DNA of 64,000 nt. It comes from Bradyrhizobium zhanjiangense (lineage in GTDB: Bacteria > Pseudomonadota > Alphaproteobacteria > Rhizobiales > Xanthobacteraceae). The notes below the pieces were generated by a model. That model saw only the letters and a program-made list of their open reading frames with translations, made no database searches and had not been told where the DNA came from. The translations under genes and the position numbers were made by a program. Where the stretch lies: positions 2,687,001 through 2,751,000 of the forward strand of contig NZ_CP022221.1 of assembly GCF_004114935.1 (NCBI RefSeq), given 5' to 3'. Below are positions 27,689 through 36,975 of this stretch, in pieces. Position 1 is the stretch's first letter; the number at the start of each line of letters is the position of its first letter.

Positions 27689-28594
27689 TCAGATGGAGTT
27701 GAAAGAAGCTGGGCGAGGTCCCGTCTGGCGCAGAGACTCGCTTATTGTCATCAGTGCGATCGCCGTCGCTGCGATGACGAGGCCCGGCGCGAGGGCGATC
27801 CACCATGCGGTCATCAAATAGTCTCTGCCGAATCCCACCATATTGCCTAAGCTCGACATCGGCGGTTGTATCCCCAGTCCCAGAAAGCTCAGGGTGCTTT
27901 CCAGTAGAACCGTCTCGGTAAGCCCAAGGGTCATGCCGACCACGACGGTAGGTGCACAGGTTGGGAGAATATGCCTTGCGTAGATATGGACCCGCGAAGC
28001 GTTATAGGTCCGCGCCGCCGTTACATGGAGCCGATTGCGGGCCGTCAAAGCCAACCCTCTCGCGATGCGGGCGTGGCGCTCCCAACCGTGCAAGCCCACA
28101 AGACAGACAAAGAGTGCCAGCGAATTGCCAAATATCGTGATGACAAGCAGTGCGGTCATCATGAACGGCACGGCAGCCTGCATATCGACGAGTGCCATGA
28201 CTCCCTCGTCGATCAGTCCGCCAAGCTCGGCAGCGAGGAAGCCCAACGAAACGCCCAGCAGGGTACTAATGAAGGTCCCGCCCACCGCAATGAGCATGCT
28301 GATCTGGATCGAATATATCAAGCGTGCCAGCACGTCCCGGCCGAGCTCGTCAGTGCCCAGCAAATGTTCCAGCGTGCCGCCAAAGAATAGTGGTGGCGTA
28401 AGCCGTGCATCCAAGGAGATTTGTGCTGGATGATAGGGGGAGATCACCTGGGCCAGTACGGCAATCAATAGACATCCGACGATCCACATTGAGGCACCAT
28501 AGAGTCCTATCTTGGCTGGCTTACGCGGATCGCGTCGGGCTTTCGAAGAACGAAAGATGTTCCAAGTCCATTCATGCGGCCAGGCGGTACTCAT
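27689..28594 (-). CDS. peptide ABC transporter permease, DppC-like
   Basis: 301 residues with an N-terminal membrane segment, then the BPD_transp_1 domain. HLLGTDELGRDVLARLIYS is the DppC/OppC signature, and the EAA loop region is present though diverged. It starts immediately after the stop of the DppB-like gene (TAGATG junction), so the two are translationally coupled. Inner-membrane half of a di/oligopeptide or related importer. Confidence 0.9.
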   Translation of the reverse strand: MSTAWPHEWTWNIFRSSKARRDPRKPAKIGLYGASMWIVGCLLIAVLAQVISPYHPAQISLDARLTPPLFFGGTLEHLLGTDELGRDVLARLIYSIQISMLIAVGGTFISTLLGVSLGFLAAELGGLIDEGVMALVDMQAAVPFMMTALLVITIFGNSLALFVCLVGLHGWERHARIARGLALTARNRLHVTAARTYNASRVHIYARHILPTCAPTVVVGMTLGLTETVLLESTLSFLGLGIQPPMSSLGNMVGFGRDYLMTAWWIALAPGLVIAATAIALMTISESLRQTGPRPASFNSI

Positions 28595-29530
28595 CTATTT
28601 CTCCGAGGATTTAGACCGCGGATCAAGCCAGGTGTAACCGAGGTCGACGGCAAGGTTAGTCATGATCATCGCAGTGCCAGCAAGCAGAACAATTGCCTGC
28701 ACCACTGGAACATCTCTGCTTCCGACGGACGTGACGAAGAGATTTCCAATACCCGGCCATGAAAAGACCGTCTCGACCACTGCCGAACCAGTTACCGCTC
28801 CGCCGATGAGCAGGCCAAGGATGGTCAGGATCGGAGCCGCTGCATTGGGCAGTACGTGGTGGATCAATATCCGCCAGAACGGAATGCCGCGCGCAAACGC
28901 AGCCAACACATAGCGACTGTCCAGCGATTGGCGAACGGCCACGCGGGTGTACCGTGCAAGCACGGCGGAGCTCGCGGCCGCCATGGTTACTGCCGGCAGA
29001 GCCAAGCTGCGCCAGCTCTCCGCGCCGCCGGTCGGCAACCAGCTGAGGTGAATTGAAAACACCAGCATCAGGACGATCGCCAGGAAGAAGCTGGGAACGC
29101 ACAGTCCCACGACGGTTCCGATCGTGCACGCACGGCCTATGAAGCTCGATGGAAACACCGCGGCAGTTGTTCCTCCCGCAACGCCTGTGAGCGCCGCCAA
29201 GGTAAGAGCAGAGCAGGTGAGTATCAGCGTCAGTGGAAGGTGGCTGAGGACGACACCGAGTGCATCCTGTCGATAGACGTATGAGACACCTAAGCTTCCT
29301 CGGACGACGTTATGGAGATAGGCTAGGTATTGCGCCAAGATGGGGCGATCGAGCCCCAATTCGCCTGAGTATGCGGCGCGCATGTCCGGGGTCGCGTCGG
29401 GCCCAAGTAAGACGGTTACCGGATCGCCAGCACAGCGCATAAGAATGAATACGCTCGTCACCATCAGAATGAGCGTGACCAATGCGCGGGCGATTTTGCT
29501 CGCAAATACCTTATGGGCGTTGCGCCTCAT
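28595..29530 (-). CDS. peptide ABC transporter permease, DppB-like
   Basis: 311 residues, about six membrane segments. The opening (MRCAGDPVTVLLGPDATPDMRAA..LGLDRPILAQYLAYL) is the standard DppB/OppB/GsiC pattern, and the EAA-type loop (YVLAAFARGIPFWRILIHHVLPNA) contacts the ATPases. Pairs with the DppC-like gene downstream. Confidence 0.9.
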   Translation of the reverse strand: MRRNAHKVFASKIARALVTLILMVTSVFILMRCAGDPVTVLLGPDATPDMRAAYSGELGLDRPILAQYLAYLHNVVRGSLGVSYVYRQDALGVVLSHLPLTLILTCSALTLAALTGVAGGTTAAVFPSSFIGRACTIGTVVGLCVPSFFLAIVLMLVFSIHLSWLPTGGAESWRSLALPAVTMAAASSAVLARYTRVAVRQSLDSRYVLAAFARGIPFWRILIHHVLPNAAAPILTILGLLIGGAVTGSAVVETVFSWPGIGNLFVTSVGSRDVPVVQAIVLLAGTAMIMTNLAVDLGYTWLDPRSKSSEK

Positions 29531-29537
29531 GCGATTA

Positions 29538-30437
29538 TCACCTCTCCGCCGGCACGTGCCGAGGCTCTGTGGGCTGCGAATAAGGTGTTGAACGTGATGC
29601 CATTTCGACCGCGAATTCGGAATTGGGCACCGCCCTGAGCAAGGACTTCATGTAATCCGTCTTTGGGTCGAGCAGTACCTGATCGCGTGAACCGCTCTCA
29701 ACGATGCTTCCGCGCTTTAGGACCGTGATCTCTGAACAGAGATAGGCGACGGATCTGATATCATGACTGATGAATAGCAGGGACAGGCCGCGGCTCTCAC
29801 GCAGGTCCGACAGAAGGTTCAGGATCTGAGCTTGAACAGTCATGTCGAGTGCGGAGACAGGCTCGTCACAAATCAGAACCTCGGGATCGAGAATAAGCGC
29901 TCGCGCTATATTGACCCGCTGGGCCTGTCCGCCGCTTATCTGATGCGGTAACTTGCCAAGGATCTCGCCCGATAGGCCGACGGCGGAAATTGCTGCAGCC
30001 AGCCGAGCCTGACAATCGGAAGACCTCATTTTGAAGTTCACGAGCAGAGGCGCGATGATTTGTTTGCCGATCGGGATGACTGGGTCCAGTGCGTCGAGAG
30101 GGCTCTGAAAGACAGGTTGGACACGAAGGCGGAACGCCGCCAATCGATCCGGCGTCAGCAGCTCGCCCTCAAAAAGGATCTGACCCGCTTGTGGCGCTGT
30201 CAGCCCAAGCAGAAGCTTCGCAATTGTGCTTTTGCCGCTGCCGGACTCCCCGATCAGCCCATGGGCTTTCCCACGATGGACGATCATGTTGATCTTGCGC
30301 AGCCTCGAGCCGCCAAGGACCTCCGCAGCGGAGCTGCGAGCGGCCGGGTAACAAAAATCCACATTGCGCAGTTCGAGGATCGGTTCGGGTGACGCTGGCG
30401 CTGCACGAACGCGAGCAGGCCCGATTGGCGATGTCAT
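29538..30437 (-). CDS. peptide ABC transporter ATPase, DppF-like
   Basis: 299 residues. Walker A GESGSGKST, signature ISGGQAQR, Walker B VLICDEPVSALD, H-loop SHD. It starts directly after the stop of the DppD-like gene. Second of the two ATPases usual in Dpp/Opp systems; short C-terminus without the iron-sulfur-type cysteine domain. Confidence 0.9.
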   Translation of the reverse strand: MTSPIGPARVRAAPASPEPILELRNVDFCYPAARSSAAEVLGGSRLRKINMIVHRGKAHGLIGESGSGKSTIAKLLLGLTAPQAGQILFEGELLTPDRLAAFRLRVQPVFQSPLDALDPVIPIGKQIIAPLLVNFKMRSSDCQARLAAAISAVGLSGEILGKLPHQISGGQAQRVNIARALILDPEVLICDEPVSALDMTVQAQILNLLSDLRESRGLSLLFISHDIRSVAYLCSEITVLKRGSIVESGSRDQVLLDPKTDYMKSLLRAVPNSEFAVEMASRSTPYSQPTEPRHVPAER

Positions 30438-31454
30438 TCATGCCTCCAAGTTGTGGCATGCCACCACTTGTTGTGCCTTGTCCTGCAAGGCGGGCCTTGT
30501 GTGCCGGCAAATGTCCAGCGTTCCGGAGCACCGAGATGCGAAATTGCAGCCGGCCTGGCGCTGAGTAGGTTCGGGGAGGGTACCTGCAGGGCTGTGCAGA
30601 CGCCGGGGATGCCCTGAGAGTGGGGGGACAGCGGAGAATAGCGCGCGCGTATAAGGGTGCAGGGGAGTTCGAGCGACGAGATCGGCGAGCCCCATTTCGA
30701 CCAACTGGCCGGCGTAGAGAACGCCGATGCGATCCGATCGCTGCAGGGCAACTCCCAGGTCATGGGTCACAAAGAGGATTGCCATGTCTGAGCGGAGCCG
30801 TTCGAGCAAGTCAAGAATCTGCTTTTGCGTGGTGACATCGAGAGCCGAGGTCGGCTCGTCTGCGATGAGAAGCTTCGGCTTCATCGCGAGCGCCATTGCA
30901 ATCATGACGCGCTGATTCATTCCGCCAGACATCTCGTGCGGATATTTTCTCATCGTCTCTTTGGGATCATCGATCCCAACATCACAGAGTAGATCTGCAG
31001 CCCTTTCGCTCGCCTCTCGCTTGCTCAACCCGCCGGTCATCTGGACAGTCTCCCGAAGCTGGAATCCGATGTTCCGAACGGGGTTAAGATATAGGCTTGG
31101 CTGTTGGTAGATCATTGCACGCAGGCGCCGATCGACCTCGGCAAGAGGCCTGCCTTCGATGTGAATATCGCCGTGACATCTCAGCTCGGAACTTGCTACT
31201 CCCATAATGGTCGAACACAGCACGCTCTTTCCGCTGCCGCTTTCGCCGACAAGCGCGAAAAACTCACCTTTCCGCAACTTGAACTGAACGGCATCCAGGA
31301 GGCGCGTCTCGGGTCGGTCTGCAAGAACAACCGTCAAACCAGTAATGCTGAGAAGCGGCAGGCTGCCAGCCGCCATGGCTGGGCGCCCGGCACTCCCTTG
31401 CTCAAAAGTTTGAACAAAAGGTGCTTCAAGTGCGTGCGAACTGGTTTGGTCCAT
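30438..31454 (-). CDS. peptide ABC transporter ATPase, DppD-like
   Basis: 338 residues from ATG 31454, preferred because AAAGGTGG precedes it; an upstream start at 31568 would overlap the binding-protein gene. Walker A GESGSGKSV, signature MSGGMNQR, Walker B LLIADEPTSALD, and a C-terminal oligopeptide domain with cysteines (GCNFASRCSGTLDICRH, VACH), which coordinate an Fe-S cluster in some DppD proteins. Coupled to the DppF-like gene. Confidence 0.9.
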   Translation of the reverse strand: MDQTSSHALEAPFVQTFEQGSAGRPAMAAGSLPLLSITGLTVVLADRPETRLLDAVQFKLRKGEFFALVGESGSGKSVLCSTIMGVASSELRCHGDIHIEGRPLAEVDRRLRAMIYQQPSLYLNPVRNIGFQLRETVQMTGGLSKREASERAADLLCDVGIDDPKETMRKYPHEMSGGMNQRVMIAMALAMKPKLLIADEPTSALDVTTQKQILDLLERLRSDMAILFVTHDLGVALQRSDRIGVLYAGQLVEMGLADLVARTPLHPYTRALFSAVPPLSGHPRRLHSPAGTLPEPTQRQAGCNFASRCSGTLDICRHTRPALQDKAQQVVACHNLEA

Positions 31455-31510
31455 GATTCCACCTTTCGAGCAGACAATATTCATCTGCGTCTGGCTCAAG
31501 GCGTTCTCGG

Positions 31511-33067
31511 CTAGGCGTTGATTGCGCCTGGCCGAAAATCCATCAAACCGGTTGCCGTCGGTGTCCACTTGATGTTGGCGCGCTTTCCAAAGAACTCGCC
31601 AAGCGAATGGAGCACCGTTCCTGGTGGATCAATCTCGTCGAATATGTCGAGCATCTCTTGATAGGCGGCTCGCCTTTGGGCCGGGTCCTGCGCCGTCAGC
31701 AAGCTCGTCTCCAGCACATTAAATCTGTCGTTCCGCCAATACCCGCCCCTCTGAAAGTTGCTCTGAGACCCCCAGCGCGAGACGAGCGATGCGGTAGGGT
31801 CGGGGTAGTATGTTCCATCGGACGAGTTGTTCACACCGCGGCCCAGACGGTCTTCCACCTGGGACCAATTCTCTTTCATTTGGATATCGACGTTCAGGCC
31901 GACAGCCCTCCACATTGCTGCGATGGCTTGAGTTTCGATAAGCTCGGCCGTGTAATAGTTGCCGACCGTTTTGAAAGGAATTGCTGCCCCGTTATAACCG
32001 GCTTCGGCAAGAAGTCGCTTCGCCTCTTCCGGGTTGTACCGTGGGATTGGCCGGTCAGGATTGTAGAGAGCGCCGTAAGCAAGGTGTTGATGGGAGGGCG
32101 GCACACTTATGCGCTTGCGCCAGATACTATTGACAATGGTCTGCCTGTCGATCGCCAGATTCATGGCGCGTCTGATGCGCGGATCCCGCAGCACCTCGTT
32201 CGTGGTCGAATCATAGACCAGCGTGCGGAAGGACATCGTGTCGCCTCCAACCACGTCCAATCGATTGTCCGCGGCGAGGATATCGAACTGATCCGGCGCT
32301 ACGGTTGTGATGATGTCGAAGTCGCCAGCGCGAAGGCCGGCGACGCGTGCCGCCGGCTCCCGCACCATCCGAAACTCGATCCCCTTCAGCGGCGGCCTTC
32401 CACCCCAGTACCCGTCATGCGCCTCGAGGCGTATGTAGCGGTTTTCGACGGCCTCAACGACCCGGTACGGCCCCGCCGCTATGGGAGCCCTGGCCCATTG
32501 ATCGAATGTCGCCGCCTTCAGATAGGCCGATTTCGAGACGATGCCGGCTCCATAGGAGGTCAGGCGTTTGACAAAAACAGGATCGGGCACCTTGGTCCTG
32601 AACTCGACAGTATGTCGATCAGTTGCCCGCACCGCGCTCATCGACGGAAAGCTGATCTGGCCAACGCCATAACCCGGACTGTCCTTTGCCAGCATACGCT
32701 CCGCACCGAAAGTAAATGCGACGTCCTCTGCCGTTAACTCTTCACCATCGTGGAATCGAACCCCTTTCCGCAAAGACACGCGATATGTGGTGCTGTCGAG
32801 AGCCTCCATGCTTTCAGCCAACATCGGCCGAATCTGCCCGTCCCGTTGATAGTCGATTGCAAAGAGCTTGTCGTAAATACTCTCGAGCACCCGGAAGCTC
32901 ACGAGCGCCGTAGCACGGGGATGGAGCGGATCGAGCTCGACGCGCAGATCCTGCATTGCAATCCGCAGTGCCGTTCGGTCAGCGTCTTGGCCAAAGACAG
33001 AGGTCGATGGGAGCAAGCCCAGCCCACCGATTAGTTTGAGAACCTCGCGTCGGGTGGAGTTATTCAT
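31511..33067 (-). CDS. peptide ABC transporter substrate-binding protein (SBP_bac_5), Tat-type signal
   Basis: 518 residues from ATG 33067. STRREVLKLIGGLGLL looks like a twin-arginine signal followed by a cleavage region near VFGQ. The body has family 5 binding-protein landmarks (SMEALDSTTYRVSLRKGVRFHDG, LTAEDVAFTF, DPRIRRAMNLAIDR). First gene of the importer operon; its promoter faces the NPP-like hydrolase gene across a 240-bp divergent region. Ligand not predictable: peptides, but also opines or aminophosphonate-type compounds in this family. Confidence 0.9.
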   Translation of the reverse strand: MNNSTRREVLKLIGGLGLLPSTSVFGQDADRTALRIAMQDLRVELDPLHPRATALVSFRVLESIYDKLFAIDYQRDGQIRPMLAESMEALDSTTYRVSLRKGVRFHDGEELTAEDVAFTFGAERMLAKDSPGYGVGQISFPSMSAVRATDRHTVEFRTKVPDPVFVKRLTSYGAGIVSKSAYLKAATFDQWARAPIAAGPYRVVEAVENRYIRLEAHDGYWGGRPPLKGIEFRMVREPAARVAGLRAGDFDIITTVAPDQFDILAADNRLDVVGGDTMSFRTLVYDSTTNEVLRDPRIRRAMNLAIDRQTIVNSIWRKRISVPPSHQHLAYGALYNPDRPIPRYNPEEAKRLLAEAGYNGAAIPFKTVGNYYTAELIETQAIAAMWRAVGLNVDIQMKENWSQVEDRLGRGVNNSSDGTYYPDPTASLVSRWGSQSNFQRGGYWRNDRFNVLETSLLTAQDPAQRRAAYQEMLDIFDEIDPPGTVLHSLGEFFGKRANIKWTPTATGLMDFRPGAINA

Positions 33068-33194
33068 GACATAACCCTTAGTTGCATAGTGATCGATGCG
33101 GCGCCCTTTGTGGACGACGCAGTATCGAGTGCTCACGCTTGGACGAGCGGATCGCATTGTTTTTGTGAGAAGCGGCTCGCGTGTCGGAGATATA

Positions 33195-33240
33195 ATTCAC
33201 ACCATGTGACACCATCATGACAGGCCTAGGTGCCTAGGTA
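33195..33240. promoter_or_regulatory. candidate operator in the divergent promoter region
   Basis: Between the importer and hydrolase operons lie TCACA-CCA-TGTGA (33197-33209), a direct repeat ACACCAT at 33199-33205 and 33209-33215 spaced one helical turn apart, and CCTAGG-TG-CCTAGG (33225-33238). Such symmetry could bind the GntR regulator encoded at 34827, but this is inference. Confidence 0.4.
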
Positions 33241-33307
33241 GCTCTGGACAAGGAGGCCGCCACTCCCGTAGGTTGAGGCTCCGGAATCGGAGCTGGAAGG
33301 TGGCCGA

Positions 33308-34807
33308 ATGAAATTTGTAATTGTCGTTCTGGATGGCCTTCGTCCTGACCAGTTAGACGAAGCAGTTACGCCCAATCTCGCCGAGCTGTCCAAAATCGGC
33401 CTTCGACTTGCCCGCCATACCTCATCTTTTCCTAGTGAGACGCGGGTTTCATCGGCCGCGCTGGCCATGGGCGGACATAGCTCGGCCCACGGAATCATCG
33501 GCAACCGTTTTTTGGCGAACGGTCGGTCGATTGACGGATCTTCGCTTTCGTCGCTCCTGACGCTCGGCAGCGAACGCGGTGGCGTCCTCACCGCCACTGC
33601 GATCGGCGAAGTCTTGGCGGCGCATGGCCGTGCGATGCTGTCGATCGGATCTCAGTCGCAGGGCTCTTTTGGACTTTCGAGCTGGGGGAGTTGGCAGGCA
33701 GGTGCGCCGGCGTTTTGGGTTCATGACCCATTAAAGTTCAGTAATAGCGCGGCCGTTCGCCGGATTGCGCCAAGCTTTCCGATGCTCCCTCCCGACGAGG
33801 GGCCCGCGCGTGCTACCATCGAGCGCGTCGTCGATTTATTCTTCTCGTTCCTCAAGGAAGAAACCCTTCCAGAGGTCAGCCTGCTCTGGTTTTCCGAGCC
33901 GGACGTTACATATCATATGTTCGGTCTTGATCATCCGACCGCGCGTGAGGTGCTCCACGAGGTCGATCGGCAAGTTGGGCGTATTTTCGCTTGGTGGAGC
34001 GAGAAAGGAGCGCGGGAAGGAGTTCAGCTTATTGCTGCATCCGATCACGGACACGCCATCATTGGAGAAAAGGTCTCCGTGTTGAAACATCTGCAGCGGT
34101 CGGGATTCAAGATAGGATACGAACTCACGCCCGGCGTAGACGCCGCAATAACGGCTCAACGGGTTGTCAACATTTGGGCCCGGGACAGAGAGAGGCATCT
34201 TCTGGCAGAGTTGTATCACAGCCTGTCGAAGGAGCCATGGTTTGGCGTTGCTTTTTCACGTAAGGCTTCCGATGGCTCCCCACTCGTCGCGAGCACCCTC
34301 CCGCTTTCCGCTGTCATGGCCGAACACGAACGAAGTGCGGACCTGTCGTTTGTTCTCGCCGATTGCGGCGCGGCTAATCGGAGCGCTTCGCCCGATGCCG
34401 TGTACTACGATGGGACCTATCCGATCGGCGTTGGTATGCACGGAGGGCTTTCGGCGCACGAGCTGTCTTCATTATGCATCCTTGCTGGCGATGCCTTTAG
34501 AAGCGGAGTTGTTGCCACCCCAACCAGCATCGTTGATCTGGTACCGACGATCCTTTCCAGCTTGGGACTGCCGCTACCATCGACGGTGCACGGCCGTATC
34601 ATCGATGAAGCTTTGCAAGATCGCGAGGACGGAGATCAGTATGATGTCGAAGATGCGAGCGTCTCAATTGCCTGTTCAGCGCGCCGGTCAACTGTCTTCC
34701 GGGAGCTTTACCGACAACGTCTTTATCTGAGGGGAGCGGCCGTAACCCGGCTTGCGCAACCGAAGAATGATAAACCTGACGCGGATCCGACGGAATTGAG
34801 AGCCTGA
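33308..34807 (+). CDS. NPP / alkaline-phosphatase-superfamily phosphodiesterase-like hydrolase
   Basis: 499 residues with GGAAGGTGG before the ATG. Type I phosphodiesterase/nucleotide pyrophosphatase fold. Two-metal ligands appear intact: VVLDGLRPD (Asp about 9), nucleophile Thr in FPSETR (about 45), PDVTYHMFG, ASDHGHA and GMHGG. Such enzymes split nucleotide phosphodiesters and, in phosphonoacetate hydrolase, a C-P bond. No signal peptide, so it would act in the cytoplasm. It is 19 nt before the PhnF-like regulator. Substrate could be a CMP-phosphonate made by the nearby nucleotidyltransferase, which is an inference. Confidence 0.8.
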   Translation: MKFVIVVLDGLRPDQLDEAVTPNLAELSKIGLRLARHTSSFPSETRVSSAALAMGGHSSAHGIIGNRFLANGRSIDGSSLSSLLTLGSERGGVLTATAIGEVLAAHGRAMLSIGSQSQGSFGLSSWGSWQAGAPAFWVHDPLKFSNSAAVRRIAPSFPMLPPDEGPARATIERVVDLFFSFLKEETLPEVSLLWFSEPDVTYHMFGLDHPTAREVLHEVDRQVGRIFAWWSEKGAREGVQLIAASDHGHAIIGEKVSVLKHLQRSGFKIGYELTPGVDAAITAQRVVNIWARDRERHLLAELYHSLSKEPWFGVAFSRKASDGSPLVASTLPLSAVMAEHERSADLSFVLADCGAANRSASPDAVYYDGTYPIGVGMHGGLSAHELSSLCILAGDAFRSGVVATPTSIVDLVPTILSSLGLPLPSTVHGRIIDEALQDREDGDQYDVEDASVSIACSARRSTVFRELYRQRLYLRGAAVTRLAQPKNDKPDADPTELRA

Positions 34808-34826
34808 ACCACGGACCATTTGACTT

Positions 34827-35627
34827 ATGTATCAAGGAAAGCGCTGGGAGTTTGTTCGGTCGAACATCGAAGAAGCCATTGCCTCGAGCCGATTTCGGCC
34901 AGGCGAAAAACTTCCGAACGACGTAGAGCTTGCTCTCGAATATGGTGTCAACCGGCACACCGTAAGATACGCCATTCGGGCACTCGAGCAGGAAGGACTG
35001 TTACGTGTCGAGCAGGGGAGAGGCACCTTCGTTGTCGAACATCCAACACCCTATCTGCTCTCCCCTCAAACCCGGCTGACCGATAATCTCATCTCGCAAG
35101 GCCGCCTGGCGCGTCGTAAGATCCTGTTTGCTGCAACGATCAAGGCAGACGAGCGGCTCGCCCGCTACCTCGACTTGCAAGCTCGAGACGATGTGCTGCG
35201 CATCGACACGCTGAGCTATCAGGACGAGATCCCAATCGTCATTGCGCATAGCTACTTTCCGGCGAAACGCACTCCCGGACTGCTGGACAAATTCTCTGGC
35301 GTCAACTCGATCTCGACTGCTCTCAGGCGCATCGGAATTGACGACTACTCGCAACAGTGGGTGACGATAAGCGCACGTCTGCCCTCTGCGCAGGAGGCGC
35401 GCCTGCTTGGAATGTCCACTTCGGCGCCGGTCTTCGTCAAAGAGAGCCTTGACTGCTCCGGCCGTATTCCGATCAAATTTGGCGAGAATGTCCTGTGCGC
35501 GCCAAGAATCAGCTTCAGGTTCGACTTTAGAGAGATTAGGTCCGCGGAGCAGTCGCTTGCAGGAAAGCCTCGATCCGGAAAAGCGCAAGCGAGGAAATCG
35601 AAATCATCTGCCTCTTTGAAGGTCTAG
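34827..35627 (+). CDS. GntR/HutC-family regulator, PhnF-like
   Basis: 266 residues: N-terminal winged helix (SRFRPGEKLPNDVELALEYGVNRHTVRYAIRALEQEGLLRVEQGRGTFV) and C-terminal UTRA ligand domain (about 85-235). The VNRHTVR recognition helix is what PhnF regulators of phosphonate genes show. A basic tail of about 25 residues follows. It is cotranscribed with the hydrolase and probably controls the divergent promoter at 33.1-33.3 kb in response to a small ligand. Confidence 0.8.
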   Translation: MYQGKRWEFVRSNIEEAIASSRFRPGEKLPNDVELALEYGVNRHTVRYAIRALEQEGLLRVEQGRGTFVVEHPTPYLLSPQTRLTDNLISQGRLARRKILFAATIKADERLARYLDLQARDDVLRIDTLSYQDEIPIVIAHSYFPAKRTPGLLDKFSGVNSISTALRRIGIDDYSQQWVTISARLPSAQEARLLGMSTSAPVFVKESLDCSGRIPIKFGENVLCAPRISFRFDFREIRSAEQSLAGKPRSGKAQARKSKSSASLKV

Positions 35628-35661
35628 GTACCGTCGCATTCCTGCGGTCAAAGCGGCTGGA

Positions 35662-35681
35662 AGCGAAATAGCAATTTCGCT
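35662..35681. terminator. stem-loop between convergent genes
   Basis: AGCGAAAT-AGCA-ATTTCGCT is a perfect 8-bp stem with a 4-nt loop just after the GntR gene and facing the end of the nucleotidyltransferase gene. No T-run follows, so a factor-independent terminator is not proven. Confidence 0.4.
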
Positions 35682-35893
35682 ACTACCATTGCTTGTGGGG
35701 GGCACGTTTCATGCCGGGGCGAGCCGCTCGCGTTTTCCCGAGGCAATAACCGGCCGCGTTGGTTGCGGCCCCCATCCGGCTTGTGGGTCTTGGCATCGTT
35801 ACGCGGGCCGGTGTCAGAGGCAGCCGCGAAGGTTGTGAGGCGGAGCGTCAAACCTTCCGTGATCGTCGTGAACCTCGCCCCTGCGCGGTTGGA

Positions 35894-36664
35894 TCAAACG
35901 TCAGCTTTTGCGAAAATGCGCTCGGCGACACGCAGATCGTCCGCGTCATCGATTTCGTACCACCTGAGGTCATCGCATCTCACCGCGGCAAGCTGCAGGC
36001 CTTGTGTTTCCACGAGAAAGGAAAGTAGCTCCTCGGTATAGGCCCGGGTAGCTCCGGCCTTGATCATATCGTCTAGGGCCGGAACGACCTCTGTCCGCAG
36101 AGTAGACGCGGACAGCCGTAGCAGGTTCATCGTCTTGTAAAGAGGCGGACCATCCGCGATGAGATTTCTCGCTGTTTGTTTCAAACGAAATTCTGAAATG
36201 AAGCCAAGATCGGACAACAGGACCGCTGATCCCTGCATCAGCTGATCGAAGGGAGCGACAGCAGCCGCGTCGGGCGCTTCACTGATGAGCAGCTGCCGCA
36301 ATACATTTTCCTCGAAGAAGACGTCGCCCTCAAGAAGGAAGTGGTCCCCGGAAGCGAGCGCGTCTCGCGCCAGCCATAGCGAATAGGCGCTGCCAGTACG
36401 ATCGTAAACGGAGGATTCGACATATTTGACGTCAAGCCTGCCAAAGCGGCCACCGCAGCTATCTTTGATCGCCTCTTTGCGATACCCGACAACAATCGTT
36501 ACCTGTTCGACGCCGACACGGTCAAGGATATGTAGCGCGTTGTGCAGGATGGGAGTGCCGTTAACTTGAACAAGGGATTTCGGGGTTAGATCCGTTAGCG
36601 GCCGCAGACGAGAGCCAACGCCAGCGGCAAGAATGAGAGCATTCTTGGGAGCATTCACTGGCAT
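35894..36664 (-). CDS. nucleotidyltransferase (NTP_transferase, PntC/LicC/Fom1-domain-like)
   Basis: 256 residues from ATG 36664, chosen because NALILAAGVGSRLRPLTDLTPKSLVQVNG then falls at the usual N-terminal place; the frame is open to 36784. The GxGxRLxPLT..PKxL motif binds the NTP, and LEGDVFFEE supplies the metal-binding Asp. Closest in look to choline-phosphate and aminoethylphosphonate cytidylyltransferases and the N-domain of Fom1. Downstream of and in the same direction as PEP mutase, so it may cytidylylate a phosphonate. A sugar-phosphate nucleotidyltransferase is the alternative. Confidence 0.75.
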   Translation of the reverse strand: MPVNAPKNALILAAGVGSRLRPLTDLTPKSLVQVNGTPILHNALHILDRVGVEQVTIVVGYRKEAIKDSCGGRFGRLDVKYVESSVYDRTGSAYSLWLARDALASGDHFLLEGDVFFEENVLRQLLISEAPDAAAVAPFDQLMQGSAVLLSDLGFISEFRLKQTARNLIADGPPLYKTMNLLRLSASTLRTEVVPALDDMIKAGATRAYTEELLSFLVETQGLQLAAVRCDDLRWYEIDDADDLRVAERIFAKADV

Positions 36665-36975
36665 TTCATTCGCTTTCTTTAATCCCGCGACTAACTCCGT
36701 GAGCATCGCGAGCGTCCTGTTCTGCCGTTCGGCACCGCAGACCTGTCTAGATCGTCCCGGAGATCGAAAGGGGTAGGTCGTCACCCACGTGCATCATCCG
36801 CTGTGTGGATTGCCTACCACCTGGCGAGGGGAAGCTGTTTAGTGCTGTGCAAAGCTTCTCCGGCATTATAGGTCGACTGCCTGTTGGTTGACGCTTAGAG
36901 CGAGACCGCCGAGAGGGGCACATCGGAGGACTTTCGAAGAAGGGGACGTTATGTGATGAACCCTCTCAGCATGGA
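36665..36975. other. spacer between PEP mutase and nucleotidyltransferase genes
   Basis: About 310 nt including an in-frame upstream extension (36665-36784) of the nucleotidyltransferase that I judge non-coding. No other gene seen; the gap leaves open whether the two genes share one transcript. Confidence 0.3.
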
